From: Microbacterium radiodurans
GTDB lineage: Bacteria; Actinomycetota; Actinomycetes; Actinomycetales; Microbacteriaceae
Direction: 5' to 3'
Assembly: GCF_008710705.1 (NCBI RefSeq)
Contig: NZ_VYRZ01000001.1
Location: 1 to 64,000 of the forward strand
Length of the DNA stretch: 64,000 nucleotides
Shown here: positions 8,674 to 16,788 of the stretch, one piece after another
How positions within the stretch are numbered: position 1 is the stretch's first letter
Layout of the letters: every line of letters begins with the position of its first letter
Translations under genes and position numbers: made by a program
Notes under the pieces: model-generated
The model's database searches: none
Seen by the model: the letters and a program-made list of their open reading frames with translations, nothing else
What the model was told of the DNA's origin: nothing

Positions 8674-8704
8674 TTGACCCTCACGCAGCGTCAGGGCCGA
8701 GGCT
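8674..8704 (+). promoter_or_regulatory. MerR-type operator-promoter of the VOC/MerR operon
   Basis: TTGACC (8674-8679) and a weak -10, GAGGCT (8699-8704), are 19 bp apart, the over-long spacer that MerR regulators correct by untwisting DNA. The spacer is filled by the dyad CCCTCACGC-A-GCGTCAGGG (8678-8696), with one mismatch in nine pairs. The -10 ends six bases before the ATG at 8711, so the message is predicted to be leaderless. The downstream MerR protein is the obvious ligand. Confidence 0.75.
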
Positions 8705-8710
8705 GGCCGC

Positions 8711-9235
8711 ATGAGCGATTACTACGACGCCTTCGAGATCAGTCCGGTGCCCGTCCCCGGACCGGACGCCGTGGCCCCCGAGCCCTACCGCGGGATCTAC
8801 GGGATGCCCGCGTTCGTCACCATCCCGACCGGCGACCTCGCGGCCTCCGTCGACTTCTGGACGCGCGGCCTCGGCTTCTTCGAGCTGTTCACGATCCCGG
8901 GGACGCTCGTGCATCTGCGCCGGTGGGCGTTCCAGGACGTGCTGCTCGTCGCGGCGCCGGCGGCGGGCCGCGACGAGACCGCGACGGTCGCTCCCCTCAC
9001 CTGCAGCTTCGCCTGCGTGCTCGGCGAGGTCGAGGCGATCGCCGCGGCCTGCCGCGAGCTGCGTCCGGGTTCGGTGTCGGGACCGCGGGAGACGGTGTGG
9101 AACACCCGCGACATCGAGATCGTCACGCCCGAGAACGCGCGTATCGTCTTCACCGCGGCCAAGCCGTACGACCCGGCGAGCGCCGAAGCCCGCGCTCTCG
9201 CCGACATCGGCATCGGAACGGGGGAACCGGCATGA
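8711..9235 (+). CDS. VOC (glyoxalase/bleomycin-resistance fold) family protein
   Basis: The 174-residue protein carries one vicinal-oxygen-chelate unit: residues from about 36 onward (AFVTIPTGDLAASVDFWTRG) form the first beta-alpha-beta-beta module and ITPENARIVFTAAK closes the second. VOC proteins bind metals or small ligands and act as lyases, dioxygenases or drug-binding resistance proteins; which applies here is not visible. It overlaps the following MerR-TipAS regulator by four bases (ATGA) and shares its operator-promoter, so its product or ligand is probably sensed by that regulator. A drug-binding protective role is a reasonable guess only. Confidence 0.8.
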   Translation: MSDYYDAFEISPVPVPGPDAVAPEPYRGIYGMPAFVTIPTGDLAASVDFWTRGLGFFELFTIPGTLVHLRRWAFQDVLLVAAPAAGRDETATVAPLTCSFACVLGEVEAIAAACRELRPGSVSGPRETVWNTRDIEIVTPENARIVFTAAKPYDPASAEARALADIGIGTGEPA

Positions 9236-10026
9236 CGGATGCTGACGGGCTCACCGTCGGGCAGGTGGCGACCGCCCTGGCCCTGACCGTCCGGACGCTG
9301 CACCACTGGGACGAGGTCGGGCTCGCGACCCCGTCGCTGCGCACGAACGCCGGATACCGGCTTTACACCGCCGCCGACCTCGAACGCCTCCACCGCATCG
9401 TCGTCTACCGCGAGATCGGGCTCGGCCTCGAGCAGATCCGTGCGGTGCTCGACGAGCCGGAGGCCGATGTCGCGCTCGCGCTGCGCGGCCAGCGCGACGA
9501 GGTGACACGCCATCTCGGGCGGCTCGAACAGCTGCGCACGGGGCTCGACCGCATGATCGAGGCTCACGAGCGCGGCATCCTCCTCACCGCCGCCGAGCAG
9601 GCGGCGATCTTCGGGCCGGAGTGGAACCCGGACTGGCCGGCGATGGCGCGACGCCGCTACGGCGATTCGGTCCAGTGGCAGCAGTACGCCGAGCGGTCGG
9701 CCTCACGGACACCCGACCAGTGGCACGAGGTCACCGCCGCCATGACCGACCTCGACGCCGAGCTCGCGGCGGCGATGACGGCGGGCGATGCGCCCGGCAG
9801 CGAACGAGCGGACGAGCTGGTGGAGCGCCACCGCGCGGCGGTGAGCGGGTTCTTCCCCGTATCCCGATCGATGCAGGTCTGCCTCGGGCGGATGTACGAG
9901 GCGGATCCGTCTTTCACCGCGCACTACGATCGGCTCAGCCCCGGCCTCACGTCCTGGCTGCGCCGGAGCATCGACGCGAGCGCTCGCGCGCACGGCATCG
10001 ATCCCGAGACGGCGGCGTGGGAGTGA
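9232..10026 (+). CDS. MerR-family regulator with C-terminal TipAS ligand-binding domain
   Basis: This 264-residue regulator has an N-terminal winged helix (about residues 6-75; LTVGQVATALALTVRTLHHWDEVGL is the MerR helix-turn-helix and the RRY-type wing reads AGYRLYTAADL). A dimerising coiled coil (about 80-120) follows. The C-terminal TipAS domain (about 130-260; WNPDWPAMARRRYGDS) is the fold that captures drugs in TipA and related proteins. MerR regulators bind between long-spaced -35 and -10 boxes, exactly what lies 36-7 bases before the VOC gene, so it probably controls its own operon. It ends one base before a convergent hydrolase gene. Confidence 0.9.
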   Translation: MTDADGLTVGQVATALALTVRTLHHWDEVGLATPSLRTNAGYRLYTAADLERLHRIVVYREIGLGLEQIRAVLDEPEADVALALRGQRDEVTRHLGRLEQLRTGLDRMIEAHERGILLTAAEQAAIFGPEWNPDWPAMARRRYGDSVQWQQYAERSASRTPDQWHEVTAAMTDLDAELAAAMTAGDAPGSERADELVERHRAAVSGFFPVSRSMQVCLGRMYEADPSFTAHYDRLSPGLTSWLRRSIDASARAHGIDPETAAWE

Positions 10027-11007
10027 TCAGCGTCGCCCGCCGGTGAACGCGCGCCACATGACCGCGGCGTGCGACTCCTTGGCGTGCTCGACGCCGACCT
10101 CGTCGCCCTCCTTGGCGCTGAACCACTCCTGCACCCGGTAGCGCGCCGCGCGCCACGCGAGCGCGATGCCGCCGTGGGCGGGGTCGGGGACGCGGGCCTC
10201 CTCGGCCGACATCTGCCCGCGGCGGGCGAGATCGCCGGCGAGGAACGCCGTCGTGAGCTTCGCCACACCGATGGCGTTGCCGTTGATCACCGAGTGCGCG
10301 GCGCCGTGGATCTCCCAGCGCCAGGCGTCCCGCGCCGCCCGGACGAGCGCGGAGTGGTAGTACCGCGGCGACGAGAAGTCGCGCGCCCCGCGGATGAGGA
10401 GCACCTGCGCCGAGACGTCGCGCAGGCGATCGGCGAGCCGGTACTGCATCATGTGCGGCAGCACCCTCAGGAAGTATGCGAAGCCGCACAGCAGGTAGGC
10501 GCTCACGGCGAGCAGCACGAGACGGAACGGCTCGAACAGCGACGACTGCGCGAAACGGATCGCCTGCAGCGGCATGCTGCGCTCCCGGTCGTTGACGACG
10601 GGGCCGATGAGCACGGCATGGCGGATGCCGGGACGTCGGGCGAGCACCTCGGTGGCGATCTGCGTGCCGAACGAGTGCCCGATCAGCACCGGGTCGCCGA
10701 GGTCGAACCGGTCGAGGACGGCTTCGACCTGGTCGGCGAAGAACGACACCGACGGGTCGGCGCGCGGCGCACGCTGCCCGGCGAAGCCCGGCAGGTCGAG
10801 CGCGAAGACGCGCGCCTCCTGGGCGAGCGTGGGGGCAAGCAGATCGAAGTAGGTCGCGGCGACCCCGATGCCCGCGATCAGCACGAACGCACGGTCCGCG
10901 TGCGCGGACCGCTCGGTCTGCACGCGCGTCACGCGCGTGCGCACTCCGTCGAACTCGACGGTCTCGACGTCGATGTCCGCCGGTTCGATTTCGGCATCCT
11001 CAGGCAC
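10027..11007 (-). CDS. Alpha/beta-hydrolase
   Basis: The 326-residue protein has the alpha/beta-hydrolase order: oxyanion region FVLIAGIGVAATYFD (about residue 41), nucleophile elbow GHSFGTQ (Ser near residue 111), acid in LLIRGARDFSSP and a late histidine in GAAHSVING. A hydrophobic cap (about 155-190, LVLLAVSAYLLCGFAYFL) may touch the membrane. The reaction is probably hydrolysis of an ester or related bond; the substrate is unknown. It abuts the MerR gene tail to tail with no room for a terminator, and diverges from the oxidoreductase gene with only 32 bp between starts. Confidence 0.82.
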   Translation of the reverse strand: MPEDAEIEPADIDVETVEFDGVRTRVTRVQTERSAHADRAFVLIAGIGVAATYFDLLAPTLAQEARVFALDLPGFAGQRAPRADPSVSFFADQVEAVLDRFDLGDPVLIGHSFGTQIATEVLARRPGIRHAVLIGPVVNDRERSMPLQAIRFAQSSLFEPFRLVLLAVSAYLLCGFAYFLRVLPHMMQYRLADRLRDVSAQVLLIRGARDFSSPRYYHSALVRAARDAWRWEIHGAAHSVINGNAIGVAKLTTAFLAGDLARRGQMSAEEARVPDPAHGGIALAWRAARYRVQEWFSAKEGDEVGVEHAKESHAAVMWRAFTGGRR

Positions 11008-11027
11008 CCCCCTACCGTCTCATGCGT

Positions 11028-11033
11028 CAGACT
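11028..11033 (+). promoter_or_regulatory. CAGACT -10-like box, leaderless start of the oxidoreductase
   Basis: CAGACT ends six bases before the ATG at 11040, the same spacing seen at eleven other starts in the window. This supports 11040 over the in-frame ATG at 11022. Confidence 0.45.
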
Positions 11034-11039
11034 GACCCG

Positions 11040-12146
11040 ATGAGCGTCACCTTCGCGATCGTCGGCAGCGGGTGGCGGAGCGAGTTCTTCCTCCGCATCG
11101 CCGCCGCTCTGCCTGACCGCTTCGCCGTCACGGGTCTCGTGACCCGCAGCGCCGAGACCGCCGCCGACATCGAGCGGCGCTTCGGCGTTCCGGGGCATCC
11201 CGACCTCGACGCCCTCCTCGCCGCCGGCGCGCCCGACTTCGTCGTCGTCTCGGTTCCGCGCGACATCGCACCGGGGGTGATCGTCGATCTGGTCGAGCGC
11301 GGCATCCCCGTCCTGACCGAGACGCCGCCCGCCGGCGATCTCGACGCCCTCCTCGCGCTGTGGGAGCGCGTCGCGCGCCCGGGCGCCCCGACCGTCCAGG
11401 TCGCGGAGCAGTACCACCTCTCGCCTCTGCTGTCGGCGCAGCTCGCGGTCGCCCGTTCCGGACGACTCGGCCGCCCCTCGCAGGCGCTCGTCGCCCAGTG
11501 CCACGACTACCACGGCGTCAGCGTCATGCGCCGGGCGCTCGGCGTCGGCGCCGAGGACGCGCTGATCTCGGCCTCGGTCTTCCGCTCGCCACTCGTGGCG
11601 GGCCCCGGACGCGGCGGCGATCCGACGGAGGAGCGCATCGTCATCGCGACGCAGACGAGTGCGCGCTTCGCCTTCGGCGACGACCGGCTCGGTCGGTACG
11701 ACTTCGCCGGCGAGCAGTACTTCTCGTGGATCCGCGGCAACCGCCTGCTCGTTCGCGGCGAGCGCGGCGAGATCGAGAACGCCGAGGTGCGGTGGCTCCG
11801 GCGCTTCGACGAGCCCGCGTTCGACTCCCTCCGCCGCGTCATGACGGGCGAGGGCGGGAACCTCGAGGGGATGTTCCTGCGTGGCATCCTGCTCGGCGAC
11901 GAGTGGGTCTTCCGCAACCCGTTCCTGCCGGCGCGGTTGAACGACGACGAGATCGCGATCGCCCGGATGCTCGACGGGATGCCGCGGGCCATCGACGGCG
12001 GCGGCGACGTGTACTCGCTCGCCGAGGCCAGTCAGGACCATTACCTGGCCCTGCTCATGCAGCAGGCCGCCGAGAGCGGCGAGCCGGTCCGCTCGTCGCG
12101 TCAACCCTGGGCCGATCGAATTGCGGTGGACGCGGTCGCCGGGTAA
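11040..12146 (+). CDS. Gfo/Idh/MocA-like NAD(P)-dependent oxidoreductase
   Basis: The 368-residue protein begins with a Rossmann fold (VTFAIVGSGWRSEFFLRIAAA, glycine motif GxGxxxxxF) and continues with the family pattern DFVVVSVPRD and GIPVLTETP, where Gfo/Idh/MocA enzymes carry the EKP-type motif; here it reads TETPPA, so the usual lysine is absent. Such enzymes oxidise or reduce sugars and related polyols. The missing lysine may mean altered catalysis or a binding role. ATG 11040 is preferred because a -10-like hexamer lies six bases upstream; ATG 11022 is the alternative. Its last coding bases contain the -35 box, and its TAA stop begins the -10 box, of the metal-transport operon. Confidence 0.75.
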   Translation: MSVTFAIVGSGWRSEFFLRIAAALPDRFAVTGLVTRSAETAADIERRFGVPGHPDLDALLAAGAPDFVVVSVPRDIAPGVIVDLVERGIPVLTETPPAGDLDALLALWERVARPGAPTVQVAEQYHLSPLLSAQLAVARSGRLGRPSQALVAQCHDYHGVSVMRRALGVGAEDALISASVFRSPLVAGPGRGGDPTEERIVIATQTSARFAFGDDRLGRYDFAGEQYFSWIRGNRLLVRGERGEIENAEVRWLRRFDEPAFDSLRRVMTGEGGNLEGMFLRGILLGDEWVFRNPFLPARLNDDEIAIARMLDGMPRAIDGGGDVYSLAEASQDHYLALLMQQAAESGEPVRSSRQPWADRIAVDAVAG

Positions 12147-12149
12147 TTT
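12121..12149 (+). promoter_or_regulatory. Leaderless promoter of the metal ABC importer
   Basis: TTGCGG (12121-12126) and TAATTT (12144-12149) are 17 bp apart, and the -10 ends six bases before the ATG at 12156. The promoter lies in the 3' end of the oxidoreductase gene, whose TAA stop provides the first three bases of the -10. Confidence 0.75.
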
Positions 12150-12167
12150 TTCGGCATGCCGAAAAAT
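12146..12167 (+). promoter_or_regulatory. 22-bp perfect palindrome, candidate metalloregulator operator
   Basis: ATTTTTCGGCA is followed immediately by its exact reverse complement. The palindrome covers most of the -10 box, the predicted transcription start and the ATG (12156-12158). A regulator of the DtxR/MntR type is the likeliest ligand because the operon encodes a manganese/iron-type importer; Zur or Fur cannot be excluded. Bound repressor would block RNA polymerase directly. Confidence 0.75.
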
Positions 12168-13094
12168 CTGCGTCGTCGTCTCGGCGCCGCCGTCGCAACC
12201 GCGCTCGGGGCGGTGCTGCTGGCGTCCGGCTGCGCCGTCGCCGACGTGCCCGCCGGCGGACCCGGAGACGGGCGCCCCGTGGTCCTCACGACGTTCACGG
12301 TGCTCGCGGACATCGCCCGGAACGTCGCCGGAGATCACCTCGACATCCGCTCGATCACGCGCGCGGGTGCCGAGATCCACGGGTACGAACCGTCGCCGCG
12401 CGATGTCGCCGCGGCATCCGACGCCGATCTCATCCTCGACAACGGCCTGGGTCTCGAGGCATGGTTCGCGCAGTTCGTGGCCTCCGCCGACGCGCCGCAC
12501 GCCGTCGTCTCGGACGGGATCGACACGATCGACATCACCGGCGACGCCTATGCCGGCAAGCCCAATCCCCACGCGTGGATGAGTCCGCTGAACGTGCAGA
12601 TCTACGTGGCGAACATCGTCGCCGCCTTCAGCGATCTCGATCCCGGCAATGCGGCGGACTACGCGGCGAACGGCGCCCGCTACAGCGCCGAGCTGCAGGG
12701 GATCCAGGACGAGCTCGTCGCGGCGCTCGAGGCCGTCCCGGAACGCCAGCGCGCCCTCGTCACGTGCGAAGGCGCCTTCTCGTACCTCGCCCGTGACGCC
12801 GGGCTGACCGAGACGTACATCTGGCCGGTCAACGCTGAGCAGCAGGCGACGCCGCAGCAGATCCGCGACGTGATCGAGTTCGTCGAGCAGAACGACGTGC
12901 CGGCGGTCTTCTGCGAATCGACGGTCTCGGACCGGCCCATGCAGCAGGTGGTCGAGGCGACGGGCGCCGCGTTCGGCGGCACGCTCTACGTCGATTCGCT
13001 GTCGGAGGCGAACGGTCCCGTCCCCACCTACCTCGATCTGCTGCGACACGACGTCGACACGATCGTCGGCGCGCTCACCGGGAGCGGCCGATGA
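12156..13094 (+). CDS. Metal ABC importer, solute-binding lipoprotein (Mn/Fe type)
   Basis: The 312-residue protein has a lipoprotein signal with lipobox LASGC (Cys near residue 25), so it is anchored on the outer face of the membrane. It is a cluster A-I metal-binding protein: candidate ligands are His in EIHGYEPSPRD, His in NPHAWMSP, Glu in TCEGAFSYLARDAG and a late Asp in LYVDSLS. A glutamate in EGAF and the lack of a His-rich loop favour the PsaA/MntA manganese or iron group over ZnuA. It is first in a three-gene importer operon, overlaps the ATPase gene by four bases and is controlled by the palindrome over its start codon. Confidence 0.88.
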   Translation: MPKNLRRRLGAAVATALGAVLLASGCAVADVPAGGPGDGRPVVLTTFTVLADIARNVAGDHLDIRSITRAGAEIHGYEPSPRDVAAASDADLILDNGLGLEAWFAQFVASADAPHAVVSDGIDTIDITGDAYAGKPNPHAWMSPLNVQIYVANIVAAFSDLDPGNAADYAANGARYSAELQGIQDELVAALEAVPERQRALVTCEGAFSYLARDAGLTETYIWPVNAEQQATPQQIRDVIEFVEQNDVPAVFCESTVSDRPMQQVVEATGAAFGGTLYVDSLSEANGPVPTYLDLLRHDVDTIVGALTGSGR

Positions 13095-13846
13095 GCGGCA
13101 CGGATACGGGCGGCAGCGCCATCGAGATCACCGGCGTCACGGTCCGCTATCGCGACGTGCTCGCCCTCGACGACGTGAGCCTCACGGTCGCACCCGGCCG
13201 CGTGACCGCCCTCATCGGCATGAACGGTTCGGGCAAGTCGACGCTGTTCAAGAGCATCACGGGCCTCGTCCGCCCGGCTGCGGGCAGCGTCCTCCTCGCG
13301 GGCGGCAGCCCGGCCGCCGCCCGCCGCCGCGGTCTCGTCGGCTACGTGCCCCAGAGCGAGGACGTCGACTGGACCTTCCCCGTGTCTGTCCGCGACGTCG
13401 TCATGATGGGCCGGTACGGCCATCTCGGCATCACCCGCCGCCCGCGTGCCGCCGACCGCGCGGCGGTCGACGAGGCGCTCGAACGCGTCGAACTGACCGA
13501 TCTCGCCGATCGGCAGATCGGGGCGCTCTCGGGCGGCCAGCGCAAGCGAGCATTCGTCGCGCGCGGTATCGCGCAGGATGCCCGCATCCTCCTCCTCGAC
13601 GAACCCTTCGCGGGGGTCGACAAGAGATCCGAGGCGACGATCGTGCGCCTGCTCCGCGGGCTCGCCGACGCCGGCCGCACCGTGCTGGTGTCGACCCACG
13701 ATCTGCACGCGCTCCCGACGCTCGCCGACGAAGCCGTGCTGCTGCTGCGCCGCGTCGTCTTCCAGGGCCCGGTCGGCGAGGCGCTGGAGCCGGCGAACCT
13801 CGCCCGCGCGTTCGGTCTCGAGCTCCCCGGAACGGCGGACGCATGA
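13091..13846 (+). CDS. Metal ABC importer, ATP-binding protein
   Basis: The 251-residue ATPase shows every ABC motif: Walker A GMNGSGKST (about residues 43-51), Q-loop YVPQSEDVDW, signature LSGGQRKR, Walker B RILLLDEPF followed by AGVDKRSE, and the H-loop STHDL. The Q-loop context VDWTFPV is typical of manganese and zinc importer ATPases. It powers uptake through the membrane partner encoded next, on the cytoplasmic side. ATGA overlaps join it to both neighbours, so all three subunits are made together. No separate promoter is visible. Confidence 0.93.
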   Translation: MSGTDTGGSAIEITGVTVRYRDVLALDDVSLTVAPGRVTALIGMNGSGKSTLFKSITGLVRPAAGSVLLAGGSPAAARRRGLVGYVPQSEDVDWTFPVSVRDVVMMGRYGHLGITRRPRAADRAAVDEALERVELTDLADRQIGALSGGQRKRAFVARGIAQDARILLLDEPFAGVDKRSEATIVRLLRGLADAGRTVLVSTHDLHALPTLADEAVLLLRRVVFQGPVGEALEPANLARAFGLELPGTADA

Positions 13847-14712
13847 GCATCATCGACATCCTCCTCGAGCCGCTGCAGTACGAGTTCATGCTCCGCGCCC
13901 TCGCGGCGACGGCGATCGCCGCCGTCGTGTGCGCGGTGCTCTCGTGCTGGCTCGTGCTCATCGGGTGGTCGCTCATGGGCGATGCCGTGAGCCACGCGGT
14001 GCTCCCCGGGGTCGTTCTGGCCTACGTCTTCGGAGCCCCCTTCGCCGTCGGAGCGCTCGTCTTCGGGTTCGTGGCCGTCGCCCTCATCGGGGTGATCAAC
14101 GGGACCAGCCGCGTGAAAGAGGATGCCGCGATCGGCATCGTCTTCACGACGATGTTCGCGCTCGGGCTCGTTCTCATCTCGGTCACGCCGAGTCAGACCG
14201 ACCTCAATCACATCCTGTTCGGCAACGTCCTGGGCGTCTCGGCGAGCGACCTGTGGCAGATCGCGATCCTCGCCGCCGTCGCCTTCGTCGTGCTTCTCAT
14301 CAAGCGTCGCGACCTGACCCTGTCGGCCTTCGATCCGGTGCACACCTTCGCCATCGGGCTCTCGCCGCGGCTGCTCTCCGGCATCCTGCTCGCCGTGCTC
14401 GCCGTGACCGCCGTCGTCGCACTGCAGGTCGTCGGCGTCGTGCTCGTGGTCGCAATGCTCATCATCCCCGGGGCGACCGCGCACCTGCTCACCGACCGGT
14501 TCGGACGGATGCTGGTGATCGCCCCCGTGCTCTCGGCCCTGTCGTCCCTCGTCGGGATCTACCTCAGCTACTGGATCGACGCCTCCTCGGGCGGCCTCGT
14601 CGTCGTGGTGCAGGGCGTCGTCTTCGCCCTGGTCTACATCCTCAGCCCGCGGCACGGGCTGCTGTCGCGGCGATCGCGCAAGCCCCTCGTCCAGATCCCC
14701 CGGCCGTCCTAA
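13843..14712 (+). CDS. Metal ABC importer, ABC-3 family permease
   Basis: The 289-residue permease has about eight or nine membrane helices and belongs to the ABC-3 (ZnuB/MntB) family. Characteristic pieces are SWLVLIGWSLMGDAVSHAVLPGVV near the N-terminus (here reading SCWLVLIGWS), GTSRVKEDAAIGIVF, which is the ATPase-coupling loop, and VVAMLIIPGATAHLLTDRF. It forms the channel for the metal imported by the preceding lipoprotein and ATPase. The TAA stop begins the -10 box of the next small gene. Confidence 0.93.
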   Translation: MSIIDILLEPLQYEFMLRALAATAIAAVVCAVLSCWLVLIGWSLMGDAVSHAVLPGVVLAYVFGAPFAVGALVFGFVAVALIGVINGTSRVKEDAAIGIVFTTMFALGLVLISVTPSQTDLNHILFGNVLGVSASDLWQIAILAAVAFVVLLIKRRDLTLSAFDPVHTFAIGLSPRLLSGILLAVLAVTAVVALQVVGVVLVVAMLIIPGATAHLLTDRFGRMLVIAPVLSALSSLVGIYLSYWIDASSGGLVVVVQGVVFALVYILSPRHGLLSRRSRKPLVQIPRPS

Positions 14713-14715
14713 CGT
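14710..14715 (+). promoter_or_regulatory. TAACGT -10 box overlapping a stop codon
   Basis: TAACGT contains the permease stop TAA (14710-14712) and ends six bases before the ATG at 14722, which suggests an independent leaderless message for the small downstream gene. Confidence 0.5.
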
Positions 14716-14721
14716 GCCGGT

Positions 14722-14958
14722 ATGAAGAAGAACGAGATCCACTGGAACGACGAAGCCCGCCAGAAGGTGCTCGACGACGCCGACCGCGTGCTGCAGGACG
14801 CGGTCCTCGCCGTCGCGGCCGGCGACGACGCGAACGATGCCGACAAGGCGTACGCCGCGCTCGTCGCCCACCTGAAGGACAAGTTCATCGACTGGGAGCC
14901 CGGTCCCGACGTGCGCACCTACGCGGACGCCATCGCCGCGGGCGAGATCGAGCGGTGA
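14722..14958 (+). CDS. Small acidic protein of unknown function
   Basis: This 78-residue soluble protein begins MKKNEIHWNDEARQKVLDD. It is rich in Asp, Glu and Ala and is probably mainly helical, with one likely long amphipathic helix (about residues 10-50) and a C-terminal half around WEPGPDVRTYADAI. There is no signal, membrane segment, zinc motif or DNA-binding motif. A leaderless -10 sits six bases before its ATG, so it may be expressed apart from the metal importer. I do not recognise a family. It ends next to a convergent membrane-protein gene. Confidence 0.7.
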   Translation: MKKNEIHWNDEARQKVLDDADRVLQDAVLAVAAGDDANDADKAYAALVAHLKDKFIDWEPGPDVRTYADAIAAGEIER

Positions 14959-14959
14959 C

Positions 14960-15193
14960 TCAGGGTCGCCGGGGCGGGTTGGCCACCCGCGCCCGGCGGC
15001 GGTTCAGCAGGAAGAAGATCGGCGTCAGCACGGCGACGATCGCCGCCATGGAGATGACGGTGACCAGCGGCGTGTGGCCGCCGGCGATCGCCACGATGAG
15101 GTAGCCGCAGCTTCCGGCGAGCGCCATGATGAAGCTGTTTAGCCAGAGGCGGGCGGTGCTCACGAGCGGCGGCTGCGGGGCGTTGTCGGACAT
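14960..15193 (-). CDS. Small two-helix membrane protein
   Basis: The 77-residue protein has two hydrophobic helices (about residues 15-38 and 42-62; FIMALAGSCGYLIVAIAGG and LVTVISMAAIVAVLTPIFFLL) and a basic C-terminus (NRRRARVANPPRRP). ATG 15193 follows a canonical AGGAGG by four bases. It is the last gene after the ABC-2 exporter on the same strand, 38 bp behind the permease, and may be co-transcribed with it. The function is not recognisable. Confidence 0.7.
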   Translation of the reverse strand: MSDNAPQPPLVSTARLWLNSFIMALAGSCGYLIVAIAGGHTPLVTVISMAAIVAVLTPIFFLLNRRRARVANPPRRP

Positions 15194-15231
15194 GGGTCCT
15201 CCTGGGGTGTGGGATGCCGGTCGGCGGGAGA

Positions 15232-16788
15232 TCAGCGCGGGGTGAAGGCGGCGAGCAGCCGCTCGGGGTGGGAGTCGAGCCAGGATCCGCCGACGCGGAC
15301 GGCGAGTACCGCCGCAGCGACGGCCAGCGCGAGCGCGACGAGCAGCACTGCCTCTACCGAGACGACCGGGCTCGCCCACGAGCTCAGCCAGCCGACGCCG
15401 TAGACGACGCCGAACGAGAGCGCGAATGCCCCGAGAAGGCGCGCGCTGAGCGTGCTCCGATCCCCCTGCGGCGCTTCCTGGTCGTACGGGTTCCACACGC
15501 TCGCGGCGGCGCCCACGGCGTAGGCGAGCAGCAGCGCCGCCGCGGCGGCGAGCAGCGCCACCGGGATCTGGTCGAGCACCCCTGCGGCGATGCCGAGGCC
15601 CACGGTGATCGCGACGACGGCGGGAACGAGGTAGACCGAGGTCGCGATCAGCTTGCCGCGGAGAACGGCGGCGAGCGATGCGCCCGTCTGCACCGTCGTC
15701 TCGACACCGCGGCCGTCGTAGCCGAAGAGATTCAGCAGCCCGCTCGCGCCCATGACGACGGCGACGATCGCGGCCGCGAACGGCAGACCGGCGGTGTGCA
15801 CCTGCGTGCCGCCGAACATGATGCCGACGACCGGCCCCATGACGACGAACTGGACCGCCTTGGGCGCCCGGAAGAAGAGGTAGCGCAGCTGCTGACTGGC
15901 GGCTCCGAGAGTCGCGCCCGCGCCGAGTCGTACCCCGTGGAGGACGGGCGGCACGAGCGCGAGCTCGCGCGCGGAGGCGCGATGGGGAGTCGCGACGGCG
16001 CGAGCCGAGCCGCCCGCGAGGCGGCGGTGCAGCGCGATCGCCCAGACGAGGAGCGCCGCGGCGATCGCGACGAGGACGATGCCGGTCCGCGCGAGGCCGC
16101 CGAGGAGGTCGCCGGCACCGAGGACGTAGGCGAGGGCGCCCGCCGCCCCGGGCGGCGTCCAGGACAGGACGATGACGACGAGCTGCGCCGCCGACTCGGC
16201 CGCGGCCAGCAGCGGGGCCACGGTGTGGCCGAGGACGTACATCCCGACGAGAAGCACCGTCGAGACGATGATCGCGGCGTCCCGCCCGCGCCGGTCGGCG
16301 AGCGCCTGGGCGAGGAGGGCGCGCAGCGCGTACGAGACGGCGACGCACAGGACGGTGAAGAGGATTGCGCCGCCGACCGCCGCGACGCGACCGGCGAGGT
16401 CGACGCCGACCGCGGCCACCCCGCCCGCCGCGAAGAGGAAGGTGCCGGCGGCGGCCGGGGAGATCACGCCGCCGAGCAGCAGGCCGAGCACCTGCTGGCT
16501 GCGGCTGAGCGGATACTGCTCGAGCACGCCCGGGTCGATGAGGTTCGACGAGGGGACGGGCGCCGCCACCGGTCCGATCGCCCAGGCCGCGAACAAGAGC
16601 ACGAACATCAGCAGCACGAACAGGTCGCCGACGGCGCTGCGGGTCGCCTCGAGCCACGCGACCGCGTATCCGCCCGCGAGCCCGCCGAGGACGGCGAGCG
16701 CCCAGCCGGCGACGAAGGTCGCGAGACCGGTACGGCTGATTCCGCCGATCTGGAGGGCGAGCCTCAGGCGGGCGAGGACGAGAGCCAC
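15232..16788 (-). CDS. ABC-2-like exporter permease
   Basis: The 518-residue membrane protein has about twelve to fourteen helices, longer than a standard six-helix ABC-2 permease and consistent with a fused double permease. It begins MALVLARLRLALQIGGISRT and overlaps the 3' end of the ATPase gene by 25 bp, so the two are made together. Residues around LTLLFFRAPKAVQF-like cytoplasmic helices (here YLFFRAPKAVQFVVMG) are typical of membrane domains of this exporter group. The exported substrate is unknown; lipids, peptides or drugs are possible. Confidence 0.8.
   Translation of the reverse strand: MALVLARLRLALQIGGISRTGLATFVAGWALAVLGGLAGGYAVAWLEATRSAVGDLFVLLMFVLLFAAWAIGPVAAPVPSSNLIDPGVLEQYPLSRSQQVLGLLLGGVISPAAAGTFLFAAGGVAAVGVDLAGRVAAVGGAILFTVLCVAVSYALRALLAQALADRRGRDAAIIVSTVLLVGMYVLGHTVAPLLAAAESAAQLVVIVLSWTPPGAAGALAYVLGAGDLLGGLARTGIVLVAIAAALLVWAIALHRRLAGGSARAVATPHRASARELALVPPVLHGVRLGAGATLGAASQQLRYLFFRAPKAVQFVVMGPVVGIMFGGTQVHTAGLPFAAAIVAVVMGASGLLNLFGYDGRGVETTVQTGASLAAVLRGKLIATSVYLVPAVVAITVGLGIAAGVLDQIPVALLAAAAALLLAYAVGAAASVWNPYDQEAPQGDRSTLSARLLGAFALSFGVVYGVGWLSSWASPVVSVEAVLLVALALAVAAAVLAVRVGGSWLDSHPERLLAAFTPR

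Noticed and set aside
12146..12167. The palindrome as a transcription terminator of the oxidoreductase gene
   Set aside because: Although it has T- and A-rich ends, it covers the start codon and -10 of the following operon, which makes an operator the simpler reading.
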